From Bacillota bacterium (GTDB lineage Bacteria > Bacillota > Clostridia > Acetivibrionales > JAEZXR01): 64,000 nucleotides of DNA. Under the pieces are notes generated by a model. That model was not told the DNA's origin. It did not search any database and saw only the letters and a list, made by a program, of their open reading frames with translations. Positions 33,443 to 42,597 of this stretch are shown one piece after another. The stretch lies in contig JAEZXR010000073.1 of assembly GCA_023419605.1 (NCBI GenBank), positions 1 to 64,000 on the forward strand, read 5' to 3'. The first letter of the stretch is position 1. Each line of letters begins with the position of its first letter. The position numbers and the translations under genes are program-made.

Positions 33443-34510
33443 ATGCGTAGGATAGCTTTGGAAAAGATAGTCCCTGGATCCATCCTGGCGAAAACGGTCT
33501 TTGATGAGGACGGAAGGGTTTTGCTTAATAGAGGAGTAGAACTGAACGAGTTTTATTTCATTCGTTTAAAAGAAAACGGATTTACGGAGTTATATATTGA
33601 AGATGAGATATCGGAAGGGATTTATATCAACGATGTTATCTGTGAGGAAACCAGAGTAAGTGCCAGAGTCCAGATCAAGAAGTTGATGAAAAGTTATGGA
33701 ACAGTGCAGACGGCAATGCATATGGGTGCTATGAATAAGACACTGGAGAAGATTGTAGATGAGCTTTTTCATAGCAAGGATATGATTGTTAATCTGACAG
33801 ATATAAAATCCATGGACGATTATACTTTTGAACATTGTGTCAATGTTTGTGTACTATCCATTATCATTGGAATTCGCATGGGGTACAATAAATTCCGTCT
33901 GAAGGAATTGGGAATGGGAGCTTTACTTCATGATATCGGCAAGTTAAGAGTACCGGAACAAATTTTAAAGAAACCCTCACAGTTGACGGAGAAGGAGTTT
34001 GAGGAAATTAAAAAGCATGCAGGGTGCGGATATGAAATTCTAAAGAAATACAATTCCATCAGTGTCGTTTCTGCCTGTATCGCCCTTACTCACCATGAGC
34101 GATTTGACGGAAGCGGATATCCTCTTGGACTAAAGGGTGAAAATATACATGAGTGCGCCAGGATTGTGGCTGTTGCCGACGTCTATGATGCTCTCACCTC
34201 GGACAGGGTGTACAGAAACAGGCTAAAGTCCCATGAAGTAATTGAATATATTACAACGGTGGCTGCCTCTCATTTTGATAAAAATATAGTAGAGCACTTT
34301 GTTAAGAGCATAGCAAAGTATCCGGCAGGTACCGGAGTTATCCTCAATACCGGCGAAAAAGGATTGGTAGTCAGTACCGGAAATCAAAACTCCTCGAAGC
34401 CCGTAGTGCGTGTGATTTATGACCAAAAGGGGAATAAATTAAACCGCTACTATGAAATCGATCTTTCCGAGGAGGGAAATTTGTGCGTGGCGGAAACGTG
34501 CGACTTTTGA
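33443..34510 (+). CDS. HD-GYP domain protein, probable c-di-GMP phosphodiesterase
   Basis: A cytosolic 355-residue signalling protein. An N-terminal region of about 110 residues (DUF3391-like VPGSILAKTVFDEDGRVLLNRGVEL) is followed by an HD-GYP domain: YTFEHCVNVCVLS, LHDIGKLRVP with the HD pair, KKHAGCGYEIL, and HHERFDGSGYP with the GYP element, then VADVYDALTSDR. A small C-terminal beta domain (about 295-350) follows. All metal ligands seem present, so it is probably an active c-di-GMP or cyclic-dinucleotide hydrolase. The sigma-H-like promoter points to expression at the onset of sporulation. ATG 33443 follows AGGAGG. Confidence 0.88.
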   Translation: MRRIALEKIVPGSILAKTVFDEDGRVLLNRGVELNEFYFIRLKENGFTELYIEDEISEGIYINDVICEETRVSARVQIKKLMKSYGTVQTAMHMGAMNKTLEKIVDELFHSKDMIVNLTDIKSMDDYTFEHCVNVCVLSIIIGIRMGYNKFRLKELGMGALLHDIGKLRVPEQILKKPSQLTEKEFEEIKKHAGCGYEILKKYNSISVVSACIALTHHERFDGSGYPLGLKGENIHECARIVAVADVYDALTSDRVYRNRLKSHEVIEYITTVAASHFDKNIVEHFVKSIAKYPAGTGVILNTGEKGLVVSTGNQNSSKPVVRVIYDQKGNKLNRYYEIDLSEEGNLCVAETCDF

Positions 34511-34519
34511 GAGAGTGTG

Positions 34520-34600
34520 AAAATATTACTTCATCTTTTTTGCGGGCCCGCCATTGTCTCAATGAAGGGTGTAGCAAAATGATAGATGAAGTTATATTTT
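34520..34600. repeat. Hairpin repeat, copy B
   Basis: An 81-bp inverted repeat directly after the HD-GYP gene. Outer arms 34520-34536 and 34584-34600 pair at 16 of 17 positions, with one T-T mismatch at the same place as in copy A. TTTTTTGC..GCAAAA and the small hairpin CATTG-TCT-CAATG lie inside. Compared with copy A (19,821-19,903), arm bases differ in compensating pairs, so the fold is what is conserved. Confidence 0.65.
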
Positions 34601-34646
34601 TACCGACCTTTAGATAGGCAATAGAGAAAAATGAGGACAAAGGATG

Positions 34647-34690
34647 AAAAGGACAAACCGATTCCTCCGTTTGTCCTTTTATGTTATAAT
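34647..34690 (+). other. Hairpin and extended -10 promoter before dnaE
   Basis: AAAAGGACAAAC (34647-34658) pairs with GTTTGTCCTTTT (34669-34680), a terminator-like stem. It is followed at once by TGTTATAAT (34682-34690), an extended -10 box that could drive dnaE without a -35 box. The rest of the 319-bp spacer before dnaE holds repeat B and no reading frame I would support. Confidence 0.5.
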
Positions 34691-34829
34691 AGAATAATAT
34701 ATGGAGAAAATTTTGATTTACATACTTTATGGTAAAGCGGATAAAAAGTAGCATATACTCCCGGTTTATGGAGTGGAAGTCTGCAAATTCAGCTTTATCC
34801 TATAGCTACAAGCAAAGCGAGGGACCTAT

Positions 34830-37800
34830 ATGAAAGATTTTGTGCATTTGCATGTGCATACCGAATACAGTCTTCTGGATGGAGCAAACCGTGTGGAAGA
34901 CCTTATTGGCAGGATTAAGGAACTTGGAATGAAAAGCGTTGCCATTACCGACCATGGTGTAATGTATGGAGTTATCGATTTTTATAAAGAAGCAGTGAAA
35001 AATGAAATAAAGCCCATCTTGGGGTGCGAGGTATATACGGCCAGAAGAAGCAGGCTGGACAAGCAGCCGGGTCTGGACTCGGACCAGGGACATCTTGTGC
35101 TGTTGGCCAGGGATATGACCGGATATAAAAACCTGATGAAAATCGTATCCATCGGTTTTACCGAAGGCTATTATTACAAACCCAGGATAGATTTCGAGGT
35201 GTTGGAAAAGTATAGTGAAGGAATTATTGCTCTAAGTGCATGCCTATCCGGTGATGTGCCCAAGGCATTGCTTCGTAATGACTATGAAAAGGCGAAGGAG
35301 ACTGCACTGCGCTTAAACAGTATATTCGGTCAGGATAACTTCTATCTGGAGCTGCAGATTAATGGCATTGAGGAACAAAATCTTGTAAATCAGCAATTGA
35401 TGCGGCTCAGTAAAGAACTCGGCATACCTATGGTCGCTACAAATGATGCTCACTATTTGCGCCGGGAGGATTCCAAAGCCCATGACATTCTTTTGTGCAT
35501 ACAGACGGGTACAAATGTAAATGACGAGAACAGGATGCGGTTTTCCACGGAAGAAGTCTATATAAAAACTCAGGATGAAATGTGGGAACTGTTTAAAAAC
35601 ATTCCGGAGGCAATGGAAAATACACTGAAGATTGCGGAAAGATGCAATGTTGAACTGGAATTTAACAAATTGCACCTTCCGGAATATAAGGTTCCTGAGG
35701 ATGCCGATCCTTTCGAGTACCTAAGGGGCTGGTGCTATCAGGGACTTCGGCGGTTATACGGTGAAAACTGTGATGAAGAAAAGGTGGAAAGGTTGGAATT
35801 CGAACTGGGCGTCATCAAACAGATGGGGTACGTGGATTACTTCCTTATCGTTTGGGATTTTATAAAGTATGCAAAAGACAACGGAATTATGGTAGGCCCA
35901 GGAAGAGGTTCGGCGGCAGGAAGCCTGGTTGCCTATACTCTGGGGATTACCAACATCGATCCTTTAAAATATAACTTGCTTTTTGAACGGTTTTTGAATC
36001 CTGAAAGAATCAGCATGCCGGATATTGATATTGACTTTTGCTTCGAAAGAAGGCAGGAAGTCATTGATTATGTTGTGCGCAAATACGGGGAGGACCGGGT
36101 TGCACAGATCGTTACCTTCGGAACCATGGCTGCCAGGGCGGCCATCCGGGACGTGGGGCGAGCGCTGGATATCCCCTATAATGAAGTAGATAGTATAGCA
36201 AAAATGATTCCCTTTCAGCTGGGGATTAATATTGACAAAGCTTTGGAACTGAATCCCGAACTGAAGCAGCGATATGAAAATGATGCCATTGTAACGGAGC
36301 TTATCGACACTGCGCGGCTTTTGGAGGGGATGCCAAGGCATGCCTCCACCCATGCTGCCGGTGTGGTAATATCCAAAGAGCCCATCCGGGAGTACGTACC
36401 CCTTTCCCGGAATGAAGACAGTATAACCACCCAGTTTACCATGGGGCTGCTGGAGGAACTGGGATTGTTGAAAATGGATTTTCTAGGACTTCGGACATTG
36501 ACTGTAATCAGGGATGCCGTTGACCTTATCGAAAAGGATCATCATATAAAGGTAGACATAGACAGGCTGGAAATGGATGATCCCAATGTATACAAGATGT
36601 TCAGTGAAGGGAAGACTGCGGGAGTGTTTCAGTTTGAAAGTGGTGGAATGACCCAGTTCATGAAGGAACTGCAGCCTTCTTCCCTGGAAGATATTATTGC
36701 CGGAAATGCCCTTTACAGGCCAGGTCCTATGGATCAGATACCCCGGTACATCCGGAATAAAAATAATGCTGCGGGGGTAAAATACCATCACCCTCTGCTG
36801 GAAAATATACTGGACGTAACCTACGGGTGTATAGTTTACCAGGAGCAGGTCATGCAGATTGTACGTGACCTCGGAGGGTATTCCATGGGACGTTCCGATC
36901 TGGTGCGAAGGGCCATGTCCAAGAAGAAGCACAGTGTCATGGAACAGGAGAGGAAGAACTTCATTTATGGTATTACGGATGAGGAAGGAAATGTACTGGC
37001 CAATGGGGCTATCCGCAATGGCATCGATGAGGCCACTGCCAATAAGATCTTTGATGAAATGATGGATTTTGCCAGCTATGCCTTTAACAAGTCCCACGCT
37101 GCTGCATATGCTGTCATCGGCTATCAGACAGCCTGGCTGAAGTATTACTATCCTGTGGAATTTATGGCAGCACTGCTCAACAGCTTTTTAGGAAGCAGTG
37201 AAAGGGTATCCCAGTATGTGCACGAATGTAAAAGCATGGGGATCGAGGTATTGCCACCGGATATTAACGAGAGCAATGTGAAATTTGCGGTATCCAATGG
37301 AAAAATCCGGTTTGGTATGGCAGCAATAAAAAATGTGGGTGAAGGTGCTGTTCAGGGTATAATAAATGAAAGATCAGAAAATGGAGAATATACAAGTTTC
37401 CGGGATTTTTGTGAAAGAATTGATGGAAAGGATGTAAATAAAAGGTGCGTTGAAAGTCTTATCAAGAGCGGAAGCTTTGATTCTTTTGGTATCTTCCGGT
37501 CCAGATTGATGGCAGTCTATGAGAAGCTGCTGGAAGGAATACAGCAGAGCAAAAAGAGAAACATGGATGGACAGCTTTCACTGTTCGAAACAGCTTCCGG
37601 CAAGAATACCATGGATGATGTGCCCGAGGAATATCCCGATATTGACGAGTTTCCTTCTGATATGCTTCTTTCCATGGAAAAGGAGATGCTGGGATTGTAC
37701 ATCTCCGGGCATCCATTAAGCAAGTTCCAGGAAGTCATTGACGGAAAAGTCACTTTGTTTAGCTCGGATTTGAATCTTCATGTTTCCGAAGCGGAGGATG

Positions 37801-38405
37801 AATCTATGGTGGCTGACTATAAAAATTTATCCGATGGTATGGCTGTTACTGTGGGAGGTATAATTACCGGAAAGAAGACCAAAACTACAAAAAGTAATAA
37901 GTTAATGGCTTTCCTGACGATAGAGGATCTGTACGGTTCCATGGAAGTTATCGTTTTTCCTGTGATACTTTCCAGATATGCAGGACTTATCGCAGAGGAA
38001 AATATTGTTCTTATAAAGGGAAAAGTGAGCATAAAGGAAGATGAGGCTCCAAAAATTATCTGCGAGGAAGTGCTGTCATTGAAGGATGAAGTATTTCGGG
38101 AGGGAAGTGATCCGTCGAAAGAGAGGAAAACTTCCGCAGTCAACAGTTTTACTGCAAGCGGTAAAGGGAAACTGTATTTGACCATAAAAGAAGCCATACG
38201 AACGAGAGACTTTATTTTCTCACTGGACGCGCTTCTGAAGTATTTTAGTGGAAATACACCGGTATGTTTGCTGGATGACGACCATAAGCTGATTGAAGTA
38301 AAAAGGGGCAGCTATCATGTGCGTATCAGCCAAAGCCTCCTGGCGGAATTGCAGGAGAGGCTGGGAACGGATAATGTCAAATGGGTCTCAGGAGATGAAG
38401 GATAG
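34830..38405 (+). CDS. dnaE: DNA polymerase III subunit alpha, DnaE
   Basis: A replicative DNA polymerase, 1191 residues. An N-terminal PHP domain (FVHLHVHTEYSLLDGA, ITDHGVMYG) leads into the palm and fingers: GPGRGSAAGSLVAYTLGIT and PDIDIDFCFERR with the catalytic Asp residues, then HAAGVVIS and YQEQVMQI. Helix-hairpin-helix and OB domains follow (MAVTVGGIITGKKTKTTKS). In Firmicutes DnaE works beside PolC, synthesising starts of Okazaki fragments. ATG 34830 follows GCGAGGG. Confidence 0.96.
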   Translation: MKDFVHLHVHTEYSLLDGANRVEDLIGRIKELGMKSVAITDHGVMYGVIDFYKEAVKNEIKPILGCEVYTARRSRLDKQPGLDSDQGHLVLLARDMTGYKNLMKIVSIGFTEGYYYKPRIDFEVLEKYSEGIIALSACLSGDVPKALLRNDYEKAKETALRLNSIFGQDNFYLELQINGIEEQNLVNQQLMRLSKELGIPMVATNDAHYLRREDSKAHDILLCIQTGTNVNDENRMRFSTEEVYIKTQDEMWELFKNIPEAMENTLKIAERCNVELEFNKLHLPEYKVPEDADPFEYLRGWCYQGLRRLYGENCDEEKVERLEFELGVIKQMGYVDYFLIVWDFIKYAKDNGIMVGPGRGSAAGSLVAYTLGITNIDPLKYNLLFERFLNPERISMPDIDIDFCFERRQEVIDYVVRKYGEDRVAQIVTFGTMAARAAIRDVGRALDIPYNEVDSIAKMIPFQLGINIDKALELNPELKQRYENDAIVTELIDTARLLEGMPRHASTHAAGVVISKEPIREYVPLSRNEDSITTQFTMGLLEELGLLKMDFLGLRTLTVIRDAVDLIEKDHHIKVDIDRLEMDDPNVYKMFSEGKTAGVFQFESGGMTQFMKELQPSSLEDIIAGNALYRPGPMDQIPRYIRNKNNAAGVKYHHPLLENILDVTYGCIVYQEQVMQIVRDLGGYSMGRSDLVRRAMSKKKHSVMEQERKNFIYGITDEEGNVLANGAIRNGIDEATANKIFDEMMDFASYAFNKSHAAAYAVIGYQTAWLKYYYPVEFMAALLNSFLGSSERVSQYVHECKSMGIEVLPPDINESNVKFAVSNGKIRFGMAAIKNVGEGAVQGIINERSENGEYTSFRDFCERIDGKDVNKRCVESLIKSGSFDSFGIFRSRLMAVYEKLLEGIQQSKKRNMDGQLSLFETASGKNTMDDVPEEYPDIDEFPSDMLLSMEKEMLGLYISGHPLSKFQEVIDGKVTLFSSDLNLHVSEAEDESMVADYKNLSDGMAVTVGGIITGKKTKTTKSNKLMAFLTIEDLYGSMEVIVFPVILSRYAGLIAEENIVLIKGKVSIKEDEAPKIICEEVLSLKDEVFREGSDPSKERKTSAVNSFTASGKGKLYLTIKEAIRTRDFIFSLDALLKYFSGNTPVCLLDDDHKLIEVKRGSYHVRISQSLLAELQERLGTDNVKWVSGDEG

Positions 38406-38491
38406 GCAAGAAGTGGCCTCTGGGAGATGCACCGGAAATCGCTGTAATGCCCTGGCCTATTGATCATACGGGGGTAAGTCGCATTTTGTTA

Positions 38492-38520
38492 TTGATTTTT
38501 AATGTAAAATAATATATAGT
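38492..38520 (+). promoter_or_regulatory. Possible promoter of mtrB
   Basis: TTGATT (38492-38497), 17 bp, TATAGT (38515-38520). Transcription would start only about 8 bases before the mtrB start, so the mRNA leader would be very short. The region 38406-38491 shows no gene. Confidence 0.4.
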
Positions 38521-38535
38521 TATGACGAGGTGGTT

Positions 38536-38772
38536 ATGTTGGAAAGTGAAAAAGAAAAAATATCCGGTGACTATTTAGTGATACGGGCTGAAGAAAACGG
38601 GGTTAACATTATTGGACTCACAAGAGGGTCCTCTACAAAATTTCACCATACGGAAAAGTTAGACAAGGGTGAGGTTTTAATCGCACAGTTTACGGAAAAC
38701 ACTTCAGCAATGAAAATCAGGGGCAAAGCCACCATACTGTGTCATCATGGACAAATCCATTCCGGTGAATAG
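38536..38772 (+). CDS. mtrB: trp RNA-binding attenuation protein (TRAP, MtrB)
   Basis: A 78-residue protein nearly collinear with B. subtilis MtrB, which forms an 11-mer ring that, when loaded with tryptophan, wraps GAG/UAG repeats in trp leader RNA. The tryptophan-pocket Thr residues (Thr29 and Thr34 in GLTRGSSTKFHH, and QFTENTSA) and the RNA-binding triad Lys41, Lys60 and Arg62 (equivalent to Lys37, Lys56 and Arg58) are all present. ATG 38536 follows ACGAGG. It stands alone after dnaE; no trp genes lie in the window, so it acts in trans. Confidence 0.92.
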   Translation: MLESEKEKISGDYLVIRAEENGVNIIGLTRGSSTKFHHTEKLDKGEVLIAQFTENTSAMKIRGKATILCHHGQIHSGE

Positions 38773-38851
38773 ACGATTTCATACTCCATTACTTTTTTAA
38801 GTTATTCTGTGCGGAGTATACAAACAAAAAAAGGGGCGTGTTTTTTTATAT

Positions 38852-39049
38852 ATGTGGACTGTTGTTTATATGGCTCAGAGCAAGGAGATTGCCACCAGAA
38901 TGCAGGAGTTGCTGACGAAGGAAGGGATACTGGTTAAGCTTAGACCCATAAGTAAAAACCATGAAAATAATGATAATTACTATGAGGTGCTGGTGCCGGA
39001 AGCGGAAGTGGAAGAAGCCCACAGTGTCATTATAGAAAGTGGCTTTTAG
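38852..39049 (+). CDS. Small protein, DUF2007-like
   Basis: A 65-residue protein (start WTVVYMAQSKEIATRMQELL) with an alternating strand-helix pattern resembling the DUF2007 (putative signal-transducing, PII-like) fold. No catalytic residues are evident. ATG 38852 follows AAAGGGGCG. It lies between mtrB and pfkA with its own spacing; a short hairpin follows. Function unknown; the family call is by pattern only. Confidence 0.65.
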   Translation: MWTVVYMAQSKEIATRMQELLTKEGILVKLRPISKNHENNDNYYEVLVPEAEVEEAHSVIIESGF

Positions 39050-39101
39050 GTTTCGTTTGCGTGAAGTTATCCCTGAAATGTTTTTATAGGAATTAAATAA
39101 C

Positions 39102-39129
39102 CCCGTGTTATATTTATAGACACGGGTTT
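39102..39129 (+). terminator. Terminator before pfkA
   Basis: CCCGTGT (39102-39108) pairs with ACACGGG (39120-39126), followed by TTT. A modest hairpin. Confidence 0.6.
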
Positions 39130-39155
39130 GATATTATTCAGGAGGTTATTTTCGT

Positions 39156-40127
39156 ATGGGGGAAATTAAGACAATAGGTGTTTTGACAAGCGGTGGAGAC
39201 GCGCCAGGAATGAATGCTGCCATAAGGGCAGTTGTAAGAACGGGTATATACCATGGCTTTAAGGTAATGGGAATAAGGAAGGGATATAACGGCCTTATTA
39301 ATGGGGATATAACGGAAATGACCCCGAGGTCTGTTTCCGACATCATCCATAGGGGCGGTACGATACTTCAAACTGCAAGATGTATGGAATTTAAAACGGA
39401 AGAAGGACTTAAGAAAGCCGCTTCCATGGCAAAAGTCTTTGGAATTGATGCTCTCGTTGTGATAGGGGGCGATGGTTCCTATCGCGGTGCCAGAGACTTG
39501 AGCAAACATGGAGTCGGTGTTATCGGATTGCCCGGAACCATCGATAATGATATCAGCTGCTCCGATTATACCATCGGCTATGATACGGCTTTGAATACGG
39601 TTCAGGATGCGCTGGACAAAATCCGTGATACTGCCTATTCCCATGAAAGATGCAGTGTGCTGGAGGTTATGGGGAGGCATGCAGGGTATATCGCTCTCAA
39701 TGTAGGGATCGCTGGCGGTGCCGAATCCGTAATTCTCCCTGAAAAATCTTTTGATATTAATAAGGATATCATTAAACCTATTATTGAAGGAAGAAATAGA
39801 GGAAAGAAGCATTATATCGTTATTATTGCAGAAGGTGTGGGCGGAGCCATTGAGGTGGCAAAGCAGATCGAAGAGAAGACAGGAATTGAGGCCCGGGCGA
39901 CTATACTGGGTCATATCCAAAGAGGAGGCAGCCCCACAGTCCGTGACAGAGTGACTGCAAGTATGATGGGTGCAAGGGCGGTTGAACTTTTGAAGAACAA
40001 TATCGTTAACAGGATTGTTGCCCTCAAGGATAATGAGGTCACCGATTTTGACATTGATGAGGCTCTGGCAATGACTAAGAGCATCGATGAAAAGTTGATT
40101 GAACTTAGTAAAATATTGGCGTTATAA
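39156..40127 (+). CDS. pfkA: ATP-dependent 6-phosphofructokinase
   Basis: The key glycolytic enzyme, phosphorylating fructose-6-phosphate, 323 residues. GVLTSGGDAPGMNAAIRAVVR (shortened here: GGDAPGMNA) starts the protein. The GGDGSYRGA ATP site, LPGTIDNDI with the catalytic Asp, and the allosteric-type RATILGHIQRGG segment are present. The Gly after GGDG region (GGDGS) indicates an ATP rather than PPi enzyme. ATG 39156 follows AGGAGG. The usual neighbour pyk is absent. Confidence 0.96.
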   Translation: MGEIKTIGVLTSGGDAPGMNAAIRAVVRTGIYHGFKVMGIRKGYNGLINGDITEMTPRSVSDIIHRGGTILQTARCMEFKTEEGLKKAASMAKVFGIDALVVIGGDGSYRGARDLSKHGVGVIGLPGTIDNDISCSDYTIGYDTALNTVQDALDKIRDTAYSHERCSVLEVMGRHAGYIALNVGIAGGAESVILPEKSFDINKDIIKPIIEGRNRGKKHYIVIIAEGVGGAIEVAKQIEEKTGIEARATILGHIQRGGSPTVRDRVTASMMGARAVELLKNNIVNRIVALKDNEVTDFDIDEALAMTKSIDEKLIELSKILAL

Positions 40128-40136
40128 GGTGATAAT

Positions 40137-40544
40137 GTGTTTGTTTCAGAAACAGAATTAATTGTTCGGTATGCTGAAACGGACCAGATGGGGATAGTGC
40201 ATCACTCAAACTATCCCATCTGGTTTGAAGCCGGCAGGACCGAATACATAAAAAAGCTTGGAATGTCTTATTCCAGCATTGAAGAGCTGGGATTGATGCT
40301 CCCCTTGATAGAACTTAAATGTACTTATAAGGGAGCGGCTAGGTATGAAGATGTAGTGGTGGTGAGAGCCTATGTCAAAGAGGCCACTGCGGTTCGATTG
40401 ATTTTCGGGTATGAGGTTATTAAAAAAAGTGATTCTTCACTCATTACTCTCGGTGAAACTGCACATGTCTGGACAGATAAAGATCTCAAACCTGTAAACG
40501 TAAAAAAACGAAATCCTGAGGTATACGAGCTTTTAAGAATTTGA
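40137..40544 (+). CDS. Acyl-CoA thioesterase (YbgC / hotdog family)
   Basis: A 135-residue hotdog-fold hydrolase of acyl-CoA thioesters. RYAETDQMGIVHHSNYPIWFEAGR holds the catalytic Asp and the conserved His-x-x-Tyr of the 4-hydroxybenzoyl-CoA thioesterase family. GTG 40137 is only 9 bp after pfkA and the next gene starts 18 bp later, so the three are probably co-transcribed. The physiological substrate is unknown. Confidence 0.88.
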   Translation: MFVSETELIVRYAETDQMGIVHHSNYPIWFEAGRTEYIKKLGMSYSSIEELGLMLPLIELKCTYKGAARYEDVVVVRAYVKEATAVRLIFGYEVIKKSDSSLITLGETAHVWTDKDLKPVNVKKRNPEVYELLRI

Positions 40545-40562
40545 GATTCAGGTGGTGAGTTA

Positions 40563-41087
40563 GTGAACATACCGAATATTATAACGGTTATCAGGTTTGT
40601 ACTGATACCTTTTTTTGGTTATTTCTTGTTCATTCAACATTATTATATCGCGGTAACTCTATTTTTACTTGGCGGTCTTACAGATGTTCTGGACGGTTAT
40701 ATTGCCAGAAAATATAATTTGATCACGCCCTGGGGGAAAGTAGCGGATCCCATCGCAGATAAGCTGATGCAGATCACAGCCCTGGTTATGCTGACGCTAC
40801 AAACAAAGATTGATTCCGTTATATTGGTTATAGTAGTAGCAAAAGAGGTTTTTATGGTAGCAGGAGGAATTCTGCTGTATAAAAAGGACAATTACGTGGT
40901 TTCTGCCAACTGGTATGGAAAAGCGGCAACTGTTATCTTTTACCTTGCCATTATTCTGGCGATATTTAATGTACCTTACAGTAGAATTTTTGTATTCATT
41001 GCCGTTCTGTTTACACTCTTTGCTTTCTTTATGTATTCCATCGATTTTAGAAAGATTACGACGGATTCCGGTAAAAAGTCAAACTAA
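40563..41087 (+). CDS. pgsA: CDP-diacylglycerol-glycerol-3-phosphate 3-phosphatidyltransferase
   Basis: A membrane enzyme of phosphatidylglycerol synthesis, 174 residues. The CDP-alcohol phosphotransferase motif is complete: TDVLDGYIARKYNLITPWGK continuing to VADPIADKL, with all Asp residues of D-x2-DG-x2-AR-x8-G-x3-D-x3-D. About five helices follow this pattern. GTG 40563 follows GGTGG. It links with plsY and gpsA functionally, though not physically. Confidence 0.93.
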   Translation: MNIPNIITVIRFVLIPFFGYFLFIQHYYIAVTLFLLGGLTDVLDGYIARKYNLITPWGKVADPIADKLMQITALVMLTLQTKIDSVILVIVVAKEVFMVAGGILLYKKDNYVVSANWYGKAATVIFYLAIILAIFNVPYSRIFVFIAVLFTLFAFFMYSIDFRKITTDSGKKSN

Positions 41088-41105
41088 TTTAGTTTTGGAG
41101 ATAAA

Positions 41106-41993
41106 ATGTTTGGATATATACTTCCTGAAAAACCTGAATTAAAGGTCAGGGAATATGAATTGTTCAGGGCATATTACTGTGGAGTATGCAAGTCCATCGG
41201 AAAGCGGTTCGGCCAGCTTCCGAGGCTTACATTGAATTATGATTCCACATTCCTTGCCGTTCTTTTGTCCTGTCTGTCGGACAAAAAGCTGGATGCTGCA
41301 AGGGAAAATTGTGTTGCACACCCGGTAAGCAAAAGAATGGTAATTAAGAATAACGAAATTATTGATTATGCATCAGACATTAATGTAGTTTTGGCGTATT
41401 TTAAGATGCAGGACGATTGGCAGGATGAAAAATCCGCTCTTTCGAAGGCAGGCATGCTGCTGCTGCGGTCTGCCTTTAAGAAAATAAGAAAGCGGTATGA
41501 AAGCAAATGTACCATCCTGCAGCAAAGACTTAAAGAGCTTTCTGCCCTTGAAAAACAGAAATGTGACAGTGTTGATATGGTGGCAGAACCTTTTGCGAAG
41601 CTTATGGAGGAAATTACTGCATACGAACCTCTCTGTCAGGATGAAAGGACAGAAAAAGTTTTGCGATGGATGGGGTATAACATCGGACGATGGATTTACA
41701 TTCTTGATGCCTTTGATGATTTGGAAAAGGATATAAAGAAAAAGAACTACAATCCATTTATATATCAATATCACTATAATAATGAGGATTTTTCGCAATT
41801 TAGGGATAAAATAAAACAGGACGTAGAATTTAATTTAACTTATTCCTTAAGCCAAATTGCGAAAGGATTTGAACTTCTGGACAAGAAAAGCGATGCCGCG
41901 ATTGCGGAAAATATAATTTACATGGGAATGCTTCGTAAGACAGAGCATATTTTAAAAGCAGGGAGTTGTCAAAGAGTTGAGAAATCCATATGA
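41106..41993 (+). CDS. DUF5685 family protein
   Basis: A 295-residue protein of unknown function. The N-terminus FGYILPEKPELKVREYELFR with AYYCGVCKSIGKRFG (Cys-x-x-Cys) is characteristic of the family, and NYDSTFLAVLLSCL and GRWIYILDAFDDLEKDIKKKNYNPF follow. Mostly helical, soluble by composition. The pattern of two Asp-rich helices recalls isoprenoid-synthase-like folds, but that is speculation. It overlaps the DnaJ gene by 17 bp, and the pair DUF5685-DnaJ recurs in Clostridia, as far as I recall. Confidence 0.78.
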   Translation: MFGYILPEKPELKVREYELFRAYYCGVCKSIGKRFGQLPRLTLNYDSTFLAVLLSCLSDKKLDAARENCVAHPVSKRMVIKNNEIIDYASDINVVLAYFKMQDDWQDEKSALSKAGMLLLRSAFKKIRKRYESKCTILQQRLKELSALEKQKCDSVDMVAEPFAKLMEEITAYEPLCQDERTEKVLRWMGYNIGRWIYILDAFDDLEKDIKKKNYNPFIYQYHYNNEDFSQFRDKIKQDVEFNLTYSLSQIAKGFELLDKKSDAAIAENIIYMGMLRKTEHILKAGSCQRVEKSI

Positions 41994-42597
41994 AGTATTA
42001 GGAATAAAGGAAGGCGCCAGCGAAGAGGAGATCAAAAAGGCGTACAGGGAACTGGTAAAAAAGTACCATCCGGATCAATATCAGAGTAACCCGTTGTCCG
42101 AGTTGGCAGAAGACAAATTGAGAGAAATTAATGAAGCCTATGATTATCTGATGAAGAATGGCACCAACCGGAGACAGGAAGGCCCCAGAGCTACCTATAG
42201 CAACAATAATTACGGCGGAGGCACTGGAGGCGGAACTCTCTACCAGCAAATCAGAATGCATATTCAAAACGGTAATATCGGCGCCGCTGAGCAGATGTTG
42301 AACTCTTCCAACGAAAGAAATGCGGAATGGTTTTATCTGAAAGGCTTGGTTTTTTTGCGGAGAGGTTGGTACGGAGAGGCGCTTTCGCACCTGCAAAATG
42401 CGGTGAATATGGACCCGACAAACTACGAGTACAGACAAGCTTTGAATCAGATGAACATGAATAATACAACCTATAGAGGCGCTGCTTTCGGTAGGGGATA
42501 CAATCAGGGACCGGACATGTGTACCATGTGCCAGTGCCTGTGGTGTTCAGATTGCTGCTGTGAGTGTGCAGGAGGAGATTTGATTGGCTGCTGTTAA
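41977..42597 (+). CDS. J-domain protein with Cys-rich C-terminus
   Basis: A 206-residue protein. The J domain (about 3-62) has the HPD motif in KKYHPDQYQ and would stimulate an Hsp70. It is followed by a Gly/Asn-rich linker (NNYGGGTGGGTLYQ), a TPR-like pair of helices (GNIGAAEQMLNSSNERNAEW, YGEALSHLQNAVNMDP), and a Cys-rich tail ending MCQCLWCSDCCCECAGGD..CC. It is not a DnaJ proper: the zinc-finger and substrate domains are missing. TTG 41977 follows GGGAG. It overlaps both neighbours, so the three genes form one unit. Confidence 0.85.
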   Translation: MRNPYEVLGIKEGASEEEIKKAYRELVKKYHPDQYQSNPLSELAEDKLREINEAYDYLMKNGTNRRQEGPRATYSNNNYGGGTGGGTLYQQIRMHIQNGNIGAAEQMLNSSNERNAEWFYLKGLVFLRRGWYGEALSHLQNAVNMDPTNYEYRQALNQMNMNNTTYRGAAFGRGYNQGPDMCTMCQCLWCSDCCCECAGGDLIGCC

